7,144 nt of DNA from Planctomycetota bacterium (GTDB lineage Bacteria > Planctomycetota > Phycisphaerae > UBA1845): contig JADFHG010000190.1 of the NCBI GenBank assembly GCA_022567365.1, positions 1 through 7,144 of the forward strand, given 5' to 3'. Positions 1 through 6,002 of the stretch are shown here, piece by piece. How positions within the stretch are numbered: the first letter of the stretch is position 1; every line of letters starts with the position of its first letter. The notes under the pieces are model-generated. The model saw nothing but the letters and a program-made list of their open reading frames with translations. It was not told the DNA's origin and did not search any database. The position numbers were made by a program, and so were the translations under genes.

Positions 1-77
1 AGTCCGTTGAAGAAGTAGCGGCCGCGCCCCGTAGCGACCGTGGAAAGCCCAATAACGTCGGCCGGCGACACCGCCAT
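1..77 (-). CDS. Unidentified protein, N-terminal fragment (runs off left edge)
   Basis: Only the first 25 or so codons of this minus-strand gene are in the window, and I do not recognise the product. From the ATG at 77-75 the protein reads MAVSPADVIGLSTVATGRGR and then YFFNG, with no stop before the edge. I chose this ATG because a GAGGA ribosome binding site lies at 87-83, five bases upstream, a very good match in motif and spacing. The same frame stays open upstream to a GTG at 140, which would add 21 charged residues, but that GTG has no ribosome binding site and sits directly against the heptamer repeat. The gene follows smpB in the same direction across a 162-base gap filled mostly by the repeat. 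The plus-strand frame that is also open here reads as low-complexity arginine-rich sequence and seems less likely to be real. Confidence 0.45.
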   Translation of the reverse strand, partial: MAVSPADVIGLSTVATGRGRYFFNG

Positions 78-146
78 CGGGTTCCTCGACAGGCCGAGCG
101 ACTTGTCACGCTGACCACGAAGGTGAGATTTGTCCGTCACCGGTGG

Positions 147-230
147 CTGATAACTGATAACTGATAACTGACGACTGACGGCTGATAGCTGATAACTGAT
201 GACTGACGACTGATCACTGACGCCTGACAT
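147..230. repeat. Heptanucleotide tandem repeat, 12 units
   Basis: Twelve contiguous 7-base units run without any gap from 147 to 230. Every unit begins CTGA; the first three and the seventh are CTGATAA, and the others vary only in the last three bases (CTGACGA twice, CTGACGG, CTGATAG, CTGATGA, CTGATCA, CTGACGC, CTGACAT). Units are cleanest at the left end and more degenerate at the right. The tract fills most of the gap between smpB and the next minus-strand gene. On the minus strand it translates to runs such as SVISYQ, seen in many spurious ORFs from cyanobacteria and other phyla with heptamer repeats of this kind. There are no spacers and no room for a CRISPR repeat. Its function is unknown. 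Confidence 0.93.
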
Positions 231-239
231 CCCGGTTCG

Positions 240-710
240 TTATCGCCACTTCGCCGCGCGGTCCATCTCCCGTTTGTGCTGGCGGTCCCTGAGGGTTTGG
301 CGCTTGTCGTGTAGCTTTTTTCCAACGGCGAGACCGAGGACGACCTTTGCGATACCCCGTTCGTTGAAGTGCATGCTAAGCGGGATGAGGGTCTGCCCTT
401 TTTGCTCGACCTTCGGTCGAAGCTTCCGCAGTTCGCGACCCCGGACGAGCAGTTTGCGTCGACGGATGGGATCGTGTTCCTGAATGGTGCCGTGCTTGTA
501 GGGACTGACATGACAGCCGATAAGCCAAAGTTCGCCTCTCTCGATCCGCGCGTAGGCCTCCTCGATGGACACCGTACGGGCGCGGAGGCTCTTGACCTCG
601 GTACCCGTCAGGACGATTCCGCACTCGATCTCTTCGAGAATCGTGTATCGGAAGCGCGCCCTGCGGCTCCGGCATATCGTGCGATCGACCGGTTTGCCTT
701 TCCTTGCCAT
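240..710 (-). CDS. smpB: SsrA (tmRNA)-binding protein SmpB
   Basis: SmpB binds tmRNA and delivers it to ribosomes stalled on broken mRNAs, so that the nascent chain is tagged for degradation and the ribosome is freed. It acts in the cytoplasm. The 156-residue product has normal family length and nearly all family signatures: GIVLTGTEVKSLR at residues 31-43, SPYKHG at 69-74, HDPIRRRKLL at 79-88, a KGQTLIPL strand near 104-111, and GLAVGKKLHDKR at 126-137, followed by the basic C-terminal tail that folds into the decoding centre. The reading frame is open upstream to 917, but the ATG at 710-708 gives the expected N-terminus (MARKGKPVDRTI); the extension has no family similarity, crosses the divergent sigma gene and includes degenerate repeat sequence. 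No strong ribosome binding site is visible. The tmRNA gene itself is not in the window. Identification is essentially certain. Confidence 0.97.
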   Translation of the reverse strand: MARKGKPVDRTICRSRRARFRYTILEEIECGIVLTGTEVKSLRARTVSIEEAYARIERGELWLIGCHVSPYKHGTIQEHDPIRRRKLLVRGRELRKLRPKVEQKGQTLIPLSMHFNERGIAKVVLGLAVGKKLHDKRQTLRDRQHKREMDRAAKWR

Positions 711-754
711 GTAGTTTTCACTGCCATACTTCAAACGGTTCGTCAACGGGACCG

Positions 755-789
755 TATTCCGCGACGCCTGGTGCGTAATTCTAGATACG
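755..789. repeat. Probable decayed heptamer repeat tract upstream of smpB
   Basis: Read on the minus strand, 789 to 755 splits into five 7-base blocks: CGTATCT, AGAATTA, CGCACCA, GGCGTCG, CGGAATA. They resemble a degenerate CGNATTA/CGCATCA-type heptamer array, and the frame through it reads SRITHQASRNT, like the ITHHASRIT runs of spurious ORFs over such arrays in other genomes. The unit similarity is much weaker than in the 147-230 tract, so this is a tentative call based on pattern. Confidence 0.35.
778..783 (-). promoter_or_regulatory. Candidate -10 element for smpB
   Basis: The minus strand carries TAGAAT at 783-778, one base off TATAAT. A TTGCGG lies 16 bases upstream as a poor -35. It would give a leader of about 60 bases before the smpB ATG. 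It overlaps the candidate decayed repeat, and the match is weak, so this is only a possibility. Confidence 0.22.
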
Positions 790-825
790 TTAGGTGAGGC
801 CGCAACGCTTGGCGCGCCGATCGGG

Positions 826-831
826 TATAAT
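826..831 (+). promoter_or_regulatory. Candidate -10 element (TATAAT) for the sigma factor gene
   Basis: A perfect TATAAT sits at 826-831 in a GC-rich surround. Transcription would start near 838, leaving a leader of about 13 bases that still contains the AGGTG ribosome binding site (841-845) of the sigma gene. No good -35 is seen at 16-18 bases: TTGGCG at 809-814 is only 11 bases away. An 8-bp palindrome GGCGCGCC at 811-818 lies in the spacer and could be an operator. The -10 overlaps an in-frame ATG at 830, which argues against that codon as the start. Confidence 0.42.
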
Positions 832-850
832 GAGAAGGGTAGGTGACGAC

Positions 851-1465
851 ATGATCGACAATAGTAGCCCACGCTCCCGCGATCGGGAGGCCGAACGGCA
901 GCTGATCCTTCGCGCACGCGATGGTGAGCCTGCGGCGCTGCGCGCCCTGATCGATGGGCACAAGGACCGCCTGTACGCCTTCATTTGGCGCATGGTCCGC
1001 CACCACCATGACGCGGAGGAGATATGCCAGGAGACGTTTCTCAAGGCGTTCGCGTCCTTGGACTCCTTCTCCGATCAGTACCGATTCAGTACGTGGCTCT
1101 TTACCATCGGTTATCGGGTCTGCCTGAACAGCCTGCGGCGCAAGAAGGCGCTGACGGGTGACGTCGAGTTTGCAACGCTGCCGATCGAATCAAACGAGAC
1201 CCCAACTGCGACGCTCGAATCCGAGGATGCGAATCGGCTCAAACGATCGGTATGGTCGGCGGTCGAACGGTTGAGCACGCCGCAGCGGGCGTCCGTGGTG
1301 TTGTTCTATCGGCATGAATGTAGTTGCCACGAAATCGCCGAGGTACTCGAGCTGCCGGTGGCCACTGTAAAGAGCCACCTTCACCGCGGCCGGGCGAGAC
1401 TGAGGCTGCTTCTCGAGGACGCCGGGATTTCCGGCGAGCAGCTCGTCCGCAATTTTGCGGGTTGA
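851..1465 (+). CDS. RNA polymerase sigma factor, sigma-70 family, ECF type
   Basis: This 204-residue protein has the two-domain layout of extracytoplasmic-function sigma factors, which direct RNA polymerase core to promoters of a stress or envelope regulon. Region 2 covers about residues 29-98: the DAEEICQETFLKAF segment (54-67) is the typical core-binding helix, followed by FSTWLFTIGYRVCLNSLRR (79-97), the -10 recognition part. Region 4 covers about 135-187, with LSTPQRASVVLF and the helix-turn-helix EIAEVLELPVATVKSHLHRG that reads the -35. I chose the ATG at 851 because AGGTG at 841-845 is a well-spaced ribosome binding site; the frame is open back to a GTG at 794 and an ATG at 830, but the latter lies inside the TATAAT box. 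Region 4 contains an unusual HECSCH cluster (155-160). A zinc-finger anti-sigma gene follows 71 bases downstream, as expected for this family. The exact ECF group cannot be assigned by eye. Confidence 0.93.
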   Translation: MIDNSSPRSRDREAERQLILRARDGEPAALRALIDGHKDRLYAFIWRMVRHHHDAEEICQETFLKAFASLDSFSDQYRFSTWLFTIGYRVCLNSLRRKKALTGDVEFATLPIESNETPTATLESEDANRLKRSVWSAVERLSTPQRASVVLFYRHECSCHEIAEVLELPVATVKSHLHRGRARLRLLLEDAGISGEQLVRNFAG

Positions 1466-1483
1466 CGGTGGTATAAGGGGGCG

Positions 1484-1502
1484 ACGTGAGTTCGACTCGC
1501 GT
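1484..1502 (+). other. Intercistronic hairpin between sigma and anti-sigma genes
   Basis: ACGTGAGT (1484-1491) can pair with ACTCGCGT (1495-1502) across a TCG loop, giving eight pairs including one G-U. It lies between the sigma stop (1465) and the anti-sigma start (1537). There is no T-run after it, so it is not an ordinary intrinsic terminator. It could slow decay of one part of the message or tune the ratio of sigma to anti-sigma protein; that is inference. Confidence 0.4.
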
Positions 1503-1536
1503 GGTAACCTGAGGATTGAGCGAAACGAAACCGATC

Positions 1537-2208
1537 ATGCATTGCGATCACGCACGACAACTCTTTGACGCGTACCTCGACGGAGAACTATCGGCGGGGC
1601 TTGCTACCGAACTCGGTGCGCACCGCCTCAACTGTGAGCAGTGTCGCCATGAACTCGCGCTGATGGAGGTTGCCGGCCACATCATCGCTTCCGATCCCGA
1701 CGCCTCCGCGATCAGCGATGATTTCACGGAGCGCCTTCTTGCCTGCGTGAGTCCCGCCTCCACGCCGTGGAAACGGCGGGTGGGTTTCGTCCTGTATGTC
1801 GGCGTTCCCCTGGCGGCGGCGGCGGTCGTTGCGCTCGCGTTCCTCGGGGGGTTTGACCCGAAGGCGCAGCGCGTTGCCGGTCAGAAGGACATCGCCACAA
1901 CGATGATGGTTCCCGAAAACGGCGATGATACGCCCGCGAACCGAATCGGTGCCCCCGGAACGGACGAATCGCGTCGTGGCAAGGGCGCACAAACGCAGCG
2001 CCGACAACGAATCGAAGAGAATTGGGAAGCGATGCGGCAGAGCGGCGACTCGCTCCAGAAAAACGTCGAGCTGACGATCCTCCAATTGCTCGAATTGCTC
2101 AACGGTGCTCGAGAGGACGGAACTGATTCCGGAGGCAATTCCCTCTCGCCGGTCAAACCCCCGACGAATCCCGATCCGGCGAAAGGCGACGACCTCGAGG
2201 ATCTCTAG
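1537..2208 (+). CDS. Anti-sigma factor with cytoplasmic zinc finger and one membrane span
   Basis: The product (223 residues) is built like membrane-bound anti-sigma factors that hold an ECF sigma factor inactive until an envelope signal arrives. The N-terminal zf-HC2 type domain begins MHCDHARQLFDAYLDGEL and carries H-x3-C-x2-C as H29, C33 and C36; C3 or H5 is a possible fourth ligand. A hydrophobic segment at about 83-105 (VGFVLYVGVPLAAAAVVALA) after a WKRR sequence should cross the inner membrane with the N-terminus inside. The remaining ~115 residues would be periplasmic: a disordered polar stretch, a likely amphipathic helix around 160-190 (QKNVELTILQLLELL), and an acidic Pro/Asp-rich tail. 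The ATG at 1537 gives the N-terminus typical of the family. A TTG at 1516 is in frame but abuts GAGGA (1511-1515) with no spacing, and the ATG has no clear ribosome binding site, so the start is slightly uncertain. Position after the sigma gene supports the pairing. Confidence 0.85.
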   Translation: MHCDHARQLFDAYLDGELSAGLATELGAHRLNCEQCRHELALMEVAGHIIASDPDASAISDDFTERLLACVSPASTPWKRRVGFVLYVGVPLAAAAVVALAFLGGFDPKAQRVAGQKDIATTMMVPENGDDTPANRIGAPGTDESRRGKGAQTQRRQRIEENWEAMRQSGDSLQKNVELTILQLLELLNGAREDGTDSGGNSLSPVKPPTNPDPAKGDDLEDL

Positions 2209-2513
2209 CGGGCCGCAGCGGGGAACGGTGGAACGACCTCGCGGCGTCGCGCGGCAAGCTCGCGTCCCGTCGAAGACCAATTGGGAATCCGGTCTCTCAC
2301 CGAAGCCCCGTGTTCGCTGCCCGGCGTCGTCGCCTCGCGGTCGCCGAACCAGCCTGCTCGAACGGCGCGATTCGGGCTCGGGCGCCCTCCGGCGCCAATT
2401 CGTTTGGGGCAAACCGGCGTTCCAACTGTCTTTGAGGGCTCTCATTGCGTCTCGTGTCCAAGAGTCGTTGGACAATCCGACTGAAACAGCCGTTGATTCG
2501 ATGGATTGAACGT
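2209..2513. other. Gap between anti-sigma gene and PDZ-protein gene
   Basis: No convincing gene lies in these ~305 bases; the open frames that cross it are arginine-, serine- and proline-rich and have no family resemblance. The gap holds a short GC hairpin at 2381-2396 and, at 2434-2438, a GAGGG that is spaced six bases before an in-frame TTG (2445) which could start the next gene. I see no convincing promoter, so whether the PDZ gene is transcribed with the sigma operon is open. Confidence 0.5.
2381..2400 (+). terminator. Weak candidate terminator after the anti-sigma gene
   Basis: GGCGCC (2381-2386) and GGCGCC (2391-2396) can form a 6-bp all-GC stem with a CTCC loop, followed by AATTCGTTT. 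The stem is short and the T-run is broken, and it lies 170 bases after the anti-sigma stop codon, so this may be a chance structure. Confidence 0.25.
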
Positions 2514-4493
2514 ATGGTGTCACGTCGATTGACGCGGGGCTTCCTCACTTCGGTCCTGTTCGTCGTCACGTTTCTAATTCACCCGTCGCCGGCCCAGACG
2601 CCAAACGCAACGGACACGAGCGCCGGTCTCGCCCATTTCGTCCCGGCGTCGGCAAGGGTCTTCTTCACGGCGCGTCGCCTCGATCTGTTGGATGCCGCGC
2701 TCGAACGTACCCATGCGTGGGGACTTCTCCGCCTCCTCGAGGGGGCGGGGGCCGTCGAAAGGCACAAGCCCGAACTGGCGACCGCGGTTTCGTCGTTTCT
2801 CGGTGCCGGAACTTCGATCAACGTCGAACGGCTGATGAGCATGGAGATCGGCATTATCGCGGAGTCCGCGTTCACATTGGAGAGAGCGGTCTGGTTGGTA
2901 CGCCTCGACAAGCCCGACGTCGTGGATCACTGGTTTCCAAAGATCCAGCGCCGCCGCGAAACCCGTGAGGGCGCCATACATCGGTTTGACACGTTTACGG
3001 GCCTGCGCGTTGTCGTGTCCGGCGACCTTCTCGTCCTGGCGCGGGGGGACGACGTGGATGAGCGCCTGACCGAGATCATCGTGCAGCTCGGTCGCGGAGA
3101 CGATGCGGAGACACTCGGTCGCGACCGGGGTTATGGAAAAATGGTCGGCCGGCTTCCCGCGGGCGCGCTTGGCGTCGTGTACCTGGCCGTCGACCAAGAC
3201 CCCGCGGCGTCCGGTAGCGGTGTGTTTGCGTTGCCGGGTATTCGTTCGGCGGTCATCGGTATCTACGAGCGCGACGGGCGGATCGACATAGTGCTCAATG
3301 GTGCGCGGACGGAGGCGCGCACCGCGGACCCTCTGACGCGCGATGCCGTCGCCAAACTCACCGGGCTACCTCCGACGACGCTGATGGCCGTCGCCACGCG
3401 CATCGACCTGCGCGAGGCGTATGACGCGACCTCCGAAAGCGCGTCCACCGGATCGCTTGGTCGATACATGCAGCTTCTAAAGGGGCTGGTCACGGAGGAA
3501 CTGGACACGAGTGTTTTGTTTCCCGATGACGGATCCCAGGTGATCTTCGCTTGGGGGCAGGAGCGCCGAGGTATACGCTCGACGCCGCAATTCACGATCT
3601 TGATCGAGTGCGCCGACGCGGACGCCGTCCGTGCCGAACTTGATCGAATCGGCGAGCGTGTGCTGAGGATTCTCGCGACGGTAGACGTTCCGAAGGGTGT
3701 CGCGCCGCCCACCATCGTGCGCGAGACCTACCTTGGCAACACGATCACGCGAATGCCCGTGGGCCGGCACGCGGCAACGTCACGGTTTCCGCCGGTTCGC
3801 CTGCTCGAGAACGTCGAACCGTCATGGACCGTCCTCGATAATTGGCTCGTCGTGGCCCTCACGCCCGTCCACTTGCAGAACGTTATCGATGCCGCGAATC
3901 GGCTCGGACCGACGTTGGGGCGCTCGCGAGAAGTGGCGCAGCTCGTCCGAGGTCTCGACGGCGCGGCCACGATAGCCGTTTCGAAGCCGGTTTGGGCATC
4001 GCACGTCGTGAGTCGCTGGCTCGACGACGCCGCGGACGGCAAGACCTCGCTCCTCGACACGGCGTGGTGGCGGTCCACGGTTCAACCGGCGTCAAGCCGA
4101 CATCGGGCGTTGGGCGTAGGCATGGAGCGACGCCAGCTTCCCGGTGTGGTCGTGGTTCGCCGAGTCTATCGCGACACCCGGGCCGACGGTCGCCTTCGTG
4201 GCGATGATCGGATCATCGGTGTGAACGGACGACTTCTCGCAATGGCGGCGCCCAATGCGGATCTGCGTCGCCTCTTGGCCGAAACCCCCGATCACAAGAG
4301 TCCGGCACTGCGGGTCGTGCGAGATGGCGCGCAGATTGATGTGCAATTGCCGCCCCTCAAACCCGCCACCGCATTGGATACCCTCGTTCAGATCGGACGG
4401 TCCGTTCGATCGGCAACACTATCGATGACCGACGATGATGAGCGTTTCACCGCTCACCTGTCGCTTAGGTTCATACCCACGCGCGTGCCCTGA
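2514..4493 (+). CDS. Exported DUF3352-like protein with C-terminal PDZ domain
   Basis: From the ATG at 2514 the product has 659 residues. It starts with a clear signal peptide: basic MVSRRLTRG, a hydrophobic core LTSVLFVVTFLI, and a likely cleavage after PSPA at residue 27. The mature part has two similar halves of DUF3352-like style: 'PASARVFFTARRLDLLDAA' (44-62) recurs as 'LPPTTLMAVATRIDLREAYD' (285-304), and 'VSGDLLVLARGDDVDERL' (168-185) recurs as 'VLDNWLVVALTPVHLQNV' (440-457). A PDZ domain follows at about 532-615, with LPGVVVVRRVY, the GRLRGDDRIIGVNGRLL loop and strand, and a closing ALRVVRDGAQIDVQL. No protease triad is visible, so it is more likely a binding or scaffold protein than an enzyme. 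A TTG at 2445 has a better ribosome binding site (GAGGG at 2434-2438) and would lengthen the basic N-terminus by 23 residues. It follows the sigma/anti-sigma genes on the same strand; the molecular function is unknown. Confidence 0.82.
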   Translation: MVSRRLTRGFLTSVLFVVTFLIHPSPAQTPNATDTSAGLAHFVPASARVFFTARRLDLLDAALERTHAWGLLRLLEGAGAVERHKPELATAVSSFLGAGTSINVERLMSMEIGIIAESAFTLERAVWLVRLDKPDVVDHWFPKIQRRRETREGAIHRFDTFTGLRVVVSGDLLVLARGDDVDERLTEIIVQLGRGDDAETLGRDRGYGKMVGRLPAGALGVVYLAVDQDPAASGSGVFALPGIRSAVIGIYERDGRIDIVLNGARTEARTADPLTRDAVAKLTGLPPTTLMAVATRIDLREAYDATSESASTGSLGRYMQLLKGLVTEELDTSVLFPDDGSQVIFAWGQERRGIRSTPQFTILIECADADAVRAELDRIGERVLRILATVDVPKGVAPPTIVRETYLGNTITRMPVGRHAATSRFPPVRLLENVEPSWTVLDNWLVVALTPVHLQNVIDAANRLGPTLGRSREVAQLVRGLDGAATIAVSKPVWASHVVSRWLDDAADGKTSLLDTAWWRSTVQPASSRHRALGVGMERRQLPGVVVVRRVYRDTRADGRLRGDDRIIGVNGRLLAMAAPNADLRRLLAETPDHKSPALRVVRDGAQIDVQLPPLKPATALDTLVQIGRSVRSATLSMTDDDERFTAHLSLRFIPTRVP

Positions 4494-4511
4494 TTTGTCG
4501 AAGGCACGTGC
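4481..4511. other. Inverted repeat between convergent genes
   Basis: GCGCGTGCC (4481-4489) pairs with GGCACGTGC (4503-4511), nine pairs including one G-T, with a 13-base loop that contains the TGA stop of the PDZ gene. The right arm lies in a perfect 10-bp palindrome GGCACGTGCC (4503-4512). It sits in the 66-base gap between two converging genes, where a bidirectional terminator would be expected, but no T-run follows on either strand. Confidence 0.4.
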
Positions 4512-4559
4512 CGATCGCGTGTCACCGGCTCGCGCGGCCCGCTCTTCCTTCATCGGTTG

Positions 4560-6002
4560 TCAGGGAATGGACCCGGACGAGCGGTGCTCCTCGGCGAGTC
4601 CGGCCGCGACCTCCCGCATCGGGCGAAGCGGGTCATCGAAGAGGGGCGACCTCTTCTCGGTCGGAGGATCAAAATCGTCGAGGTGGGAGAACATCCAATA
4701 TCGGAGTTCGACGTCCGCGCCGTCCCGCCAGATTTCGATGACGCGCCCCTGCTGAGGGGCGTCGAGAATGGAACAGGTCTCCACCTCCACATAGCCGCCG
4801 CGATCGGTCACGGCGTTGCGGTGGCTGTGCCCCGCGATATGCAACTTGACGTTGGGGCTTCGACGAAGCGCTTCTCGAAACGTGTTCGGCATCAAGGCCG
4901 ATCCGTACGTGCCCGCGAAGGTGTCGCTCGGATGGTGTGTCGCCACAATGACGATTTCACCGCGCTCTTCGGCCGACTTCAACTCGCCCGCGAGAAAAAA
5001 GAGCTGTGCCAACGATACGGCACCCTCGGAGTACACCAACCCCGGCTTGGTCTTGGCGGGGTCTGATGTGTTGAGTGTGATGAGCCGTACGCCCGCCACG
5101 GGCACGGCGGTGTACCATGTGCGATCGGGGCGCCTCGGGTCGAAACCGTGGCCCTTCGGTTCGCCGACGCTCGCGACGTGCGCGTTCACGAAGTCGCGGT
5201 CGGTGATGAAGCGGCGCGCCGCGTTGGGCGAAACCAGAGTCGGGAAGTTGATCAGCGGCGGTGGACCGGGGTTCGCCGGCGTGATGGGACCCCAGGAGAG
5301 TGAACCCGTCGGGTCGAGATTGACCGGCAGGAACAAACCGATCCTGTTGCCGAGTGGCAGCGGCGCCCGACGGCTGCCGAACAAGTTGGAGACGATGGGA
5401 AACACCCCGGCGGCGAATCGATCGTGGTTGCCGAAAACGCTGTACCACGGAATCGTCGGTTCGTCCCCGTGCACGCCCCGCCGATAGAGACCCTGGGCCT
5501 CGAACGGATGGTGCGGGTCCATCGACGCGTCCGGTAACTCGTCGGACGATCGATCATCGCCGCCGCTGCTCGGGTCGATCGTGCCGCCGTCGAACACGGA
5601 CACGAACCACTCCAGCTCGTTGAGTTGAGCGTTGTCGAGGGCGTCGCCCGTGTGGACGACGAAGTCAATCGTATGCACCGCGACGTGCTGCTTGTTGATC
5701 GCACGGATCATGCCGTCCAATAACTGAGTGGCATACGCCTCATGCGGGCGCCACGCGGTTGTGGCGAACGCGGCGGCCGCCGTCAGTCGACCGGGGGATT
5801 CCTCGTCGACGATTTGCGCGTCGCTGATATGGACGAATCGAGCGACAAGCTCGAAGCGATCCGTATCCACCGGTATTGTCGACTCGTTCGCAAGGGGCAC
5901 GCCGGGGAGTCCGCCGCAACCAAACGGCAGCAACGCGCCGGTCGCGAGTACCGCGACGGCGACGTTGCCCCATCCGTTTCCCAATCGCACGTCGCCTGTC
6001 AT
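4560..6002 (-). CDS. Exported calcineurin-like metallophosphoesterase
   Basis: The 480-residue product carries the metal-site motifs of the calcineurin-like phosphoesterase fold in order: HISDAQ with D61 and Q63, HTGDALDN with D120 and D123, VFGNHDRF with N192, H193 and D194, ATHHPSD with H356 and H357, and IAGHSHRN with H392 and H394. Such enzymes hydrolyse phosphomonoesters or phosphodiesters with two metal ions; the substrate cannot be told from sequence. In motif 1 the usual histidine is glutamine, as in a few subfamilies. The N-terminus from the ATG at 6002 has a hydrophobic stretch (NVAVAVLATGALLPFGC), so the protein is probably exported; C29 could be lipidated, but P and F before the G make a poor lipobox. 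The frame is open further upstream to a GTG at 6110, which lies inside the terminator hairpin of the preceding gene and is excluded. An insertion of ~120 residues between GNHD and the HH motif is Pro/Gly-rich. The start codon abuts a strong hairpin. Confidence 0.88.
   Translation of the reverse strand: MTGDVRLGNGWGNVAVAVLATGALLPFGCGGLPGVPLANESTIPVDTDRFELVARFVHISDAQIVDEESPGRLTAAAAFATTAWRPHEAYATQLLDGMIRAINKQHVAVHTIDFVVHTGDALDNAQLNELEWFVSVFDGGTIDPSSGGDDRSSDELPDASMDPHHPFEAQGLYRRGVHGDEPTIPWYSVFGNHDRFAAGVFPIVSNLFGSRRAPLPLGNRIGLFLPVNLDPTGSLSWGPITPANPGPPPLINFPTLVSPNAARRFITDRDFVNAHVASVGEPKGHGFDPRRPDRTWYTAVPVAGVRLITLNTSDPAKTKPGLVYSEGAVSLAQLFFLAGELKSAEERGEIVIVATHHPSDTFAGTYGSALMPNTFREALRRSPNVKLHIAGHSHRNAVTDRGGYVEVETCSILDAPQQGRVIEIWRDGADVELRYWMFSHLDDFDPPTEKRSPLFDDPLRPMREVAAGLAEEHRSSGSIP

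Noticed and set aside
147..230. CRISPR array
   Set aside because: Units are 7 bases long with no spacers, and no cas genes are present.
78..239. tmRNA gene (ssrA) next to smpB
   Set aside because: ssrA often lies near smpB, but no tRNA-like ends or tag-coding frame are seen here; the gap is filled with the heptamer array.
137..511. Minus-strand 124-codon open frame ending in SVISYQ-like repeats
   Set aside because: Its C-terminal part is the translated heptamer array and the rest lies out of frame over smpB; it has no family features.
711..917. N-terminal extension of smpB to 917
   Set aside because: It would overlap the divergent sigma gene, includes repeat-like sequence, and SmpB proteins normally begin near the MARKGKP position.
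1462..1476. TTGACG and TATAAG after the sigma gene as a promoter
   Set aside because: The two hexamer-like elements are only about four bases apart, far too close for a sigma-70 promoter.
2105..2509. Plus-strand 134-codon frame across the gap after the anti-sigma gene
   Set aside because: It overlaps the anti-sigma 3' end, has an Arg/Ser/Pro-rich composition typical of spurious frames and no ribosome binding site.
1588..2523. 311-codon minus-strand frame opposite the anti-sigma gene
   Set aside because: It is an antisense shadow in GC-rich DNA; the plus strand has a recognisable zinc finger and membrane span, while this frame is arginine-rich with no motif.
4816..5487. 223-codon plus-strand frame opposite the phosphoesterase
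   Set aside because: The opposite strand carries all the phosphoesterase motifs; this frame shows none of its own.
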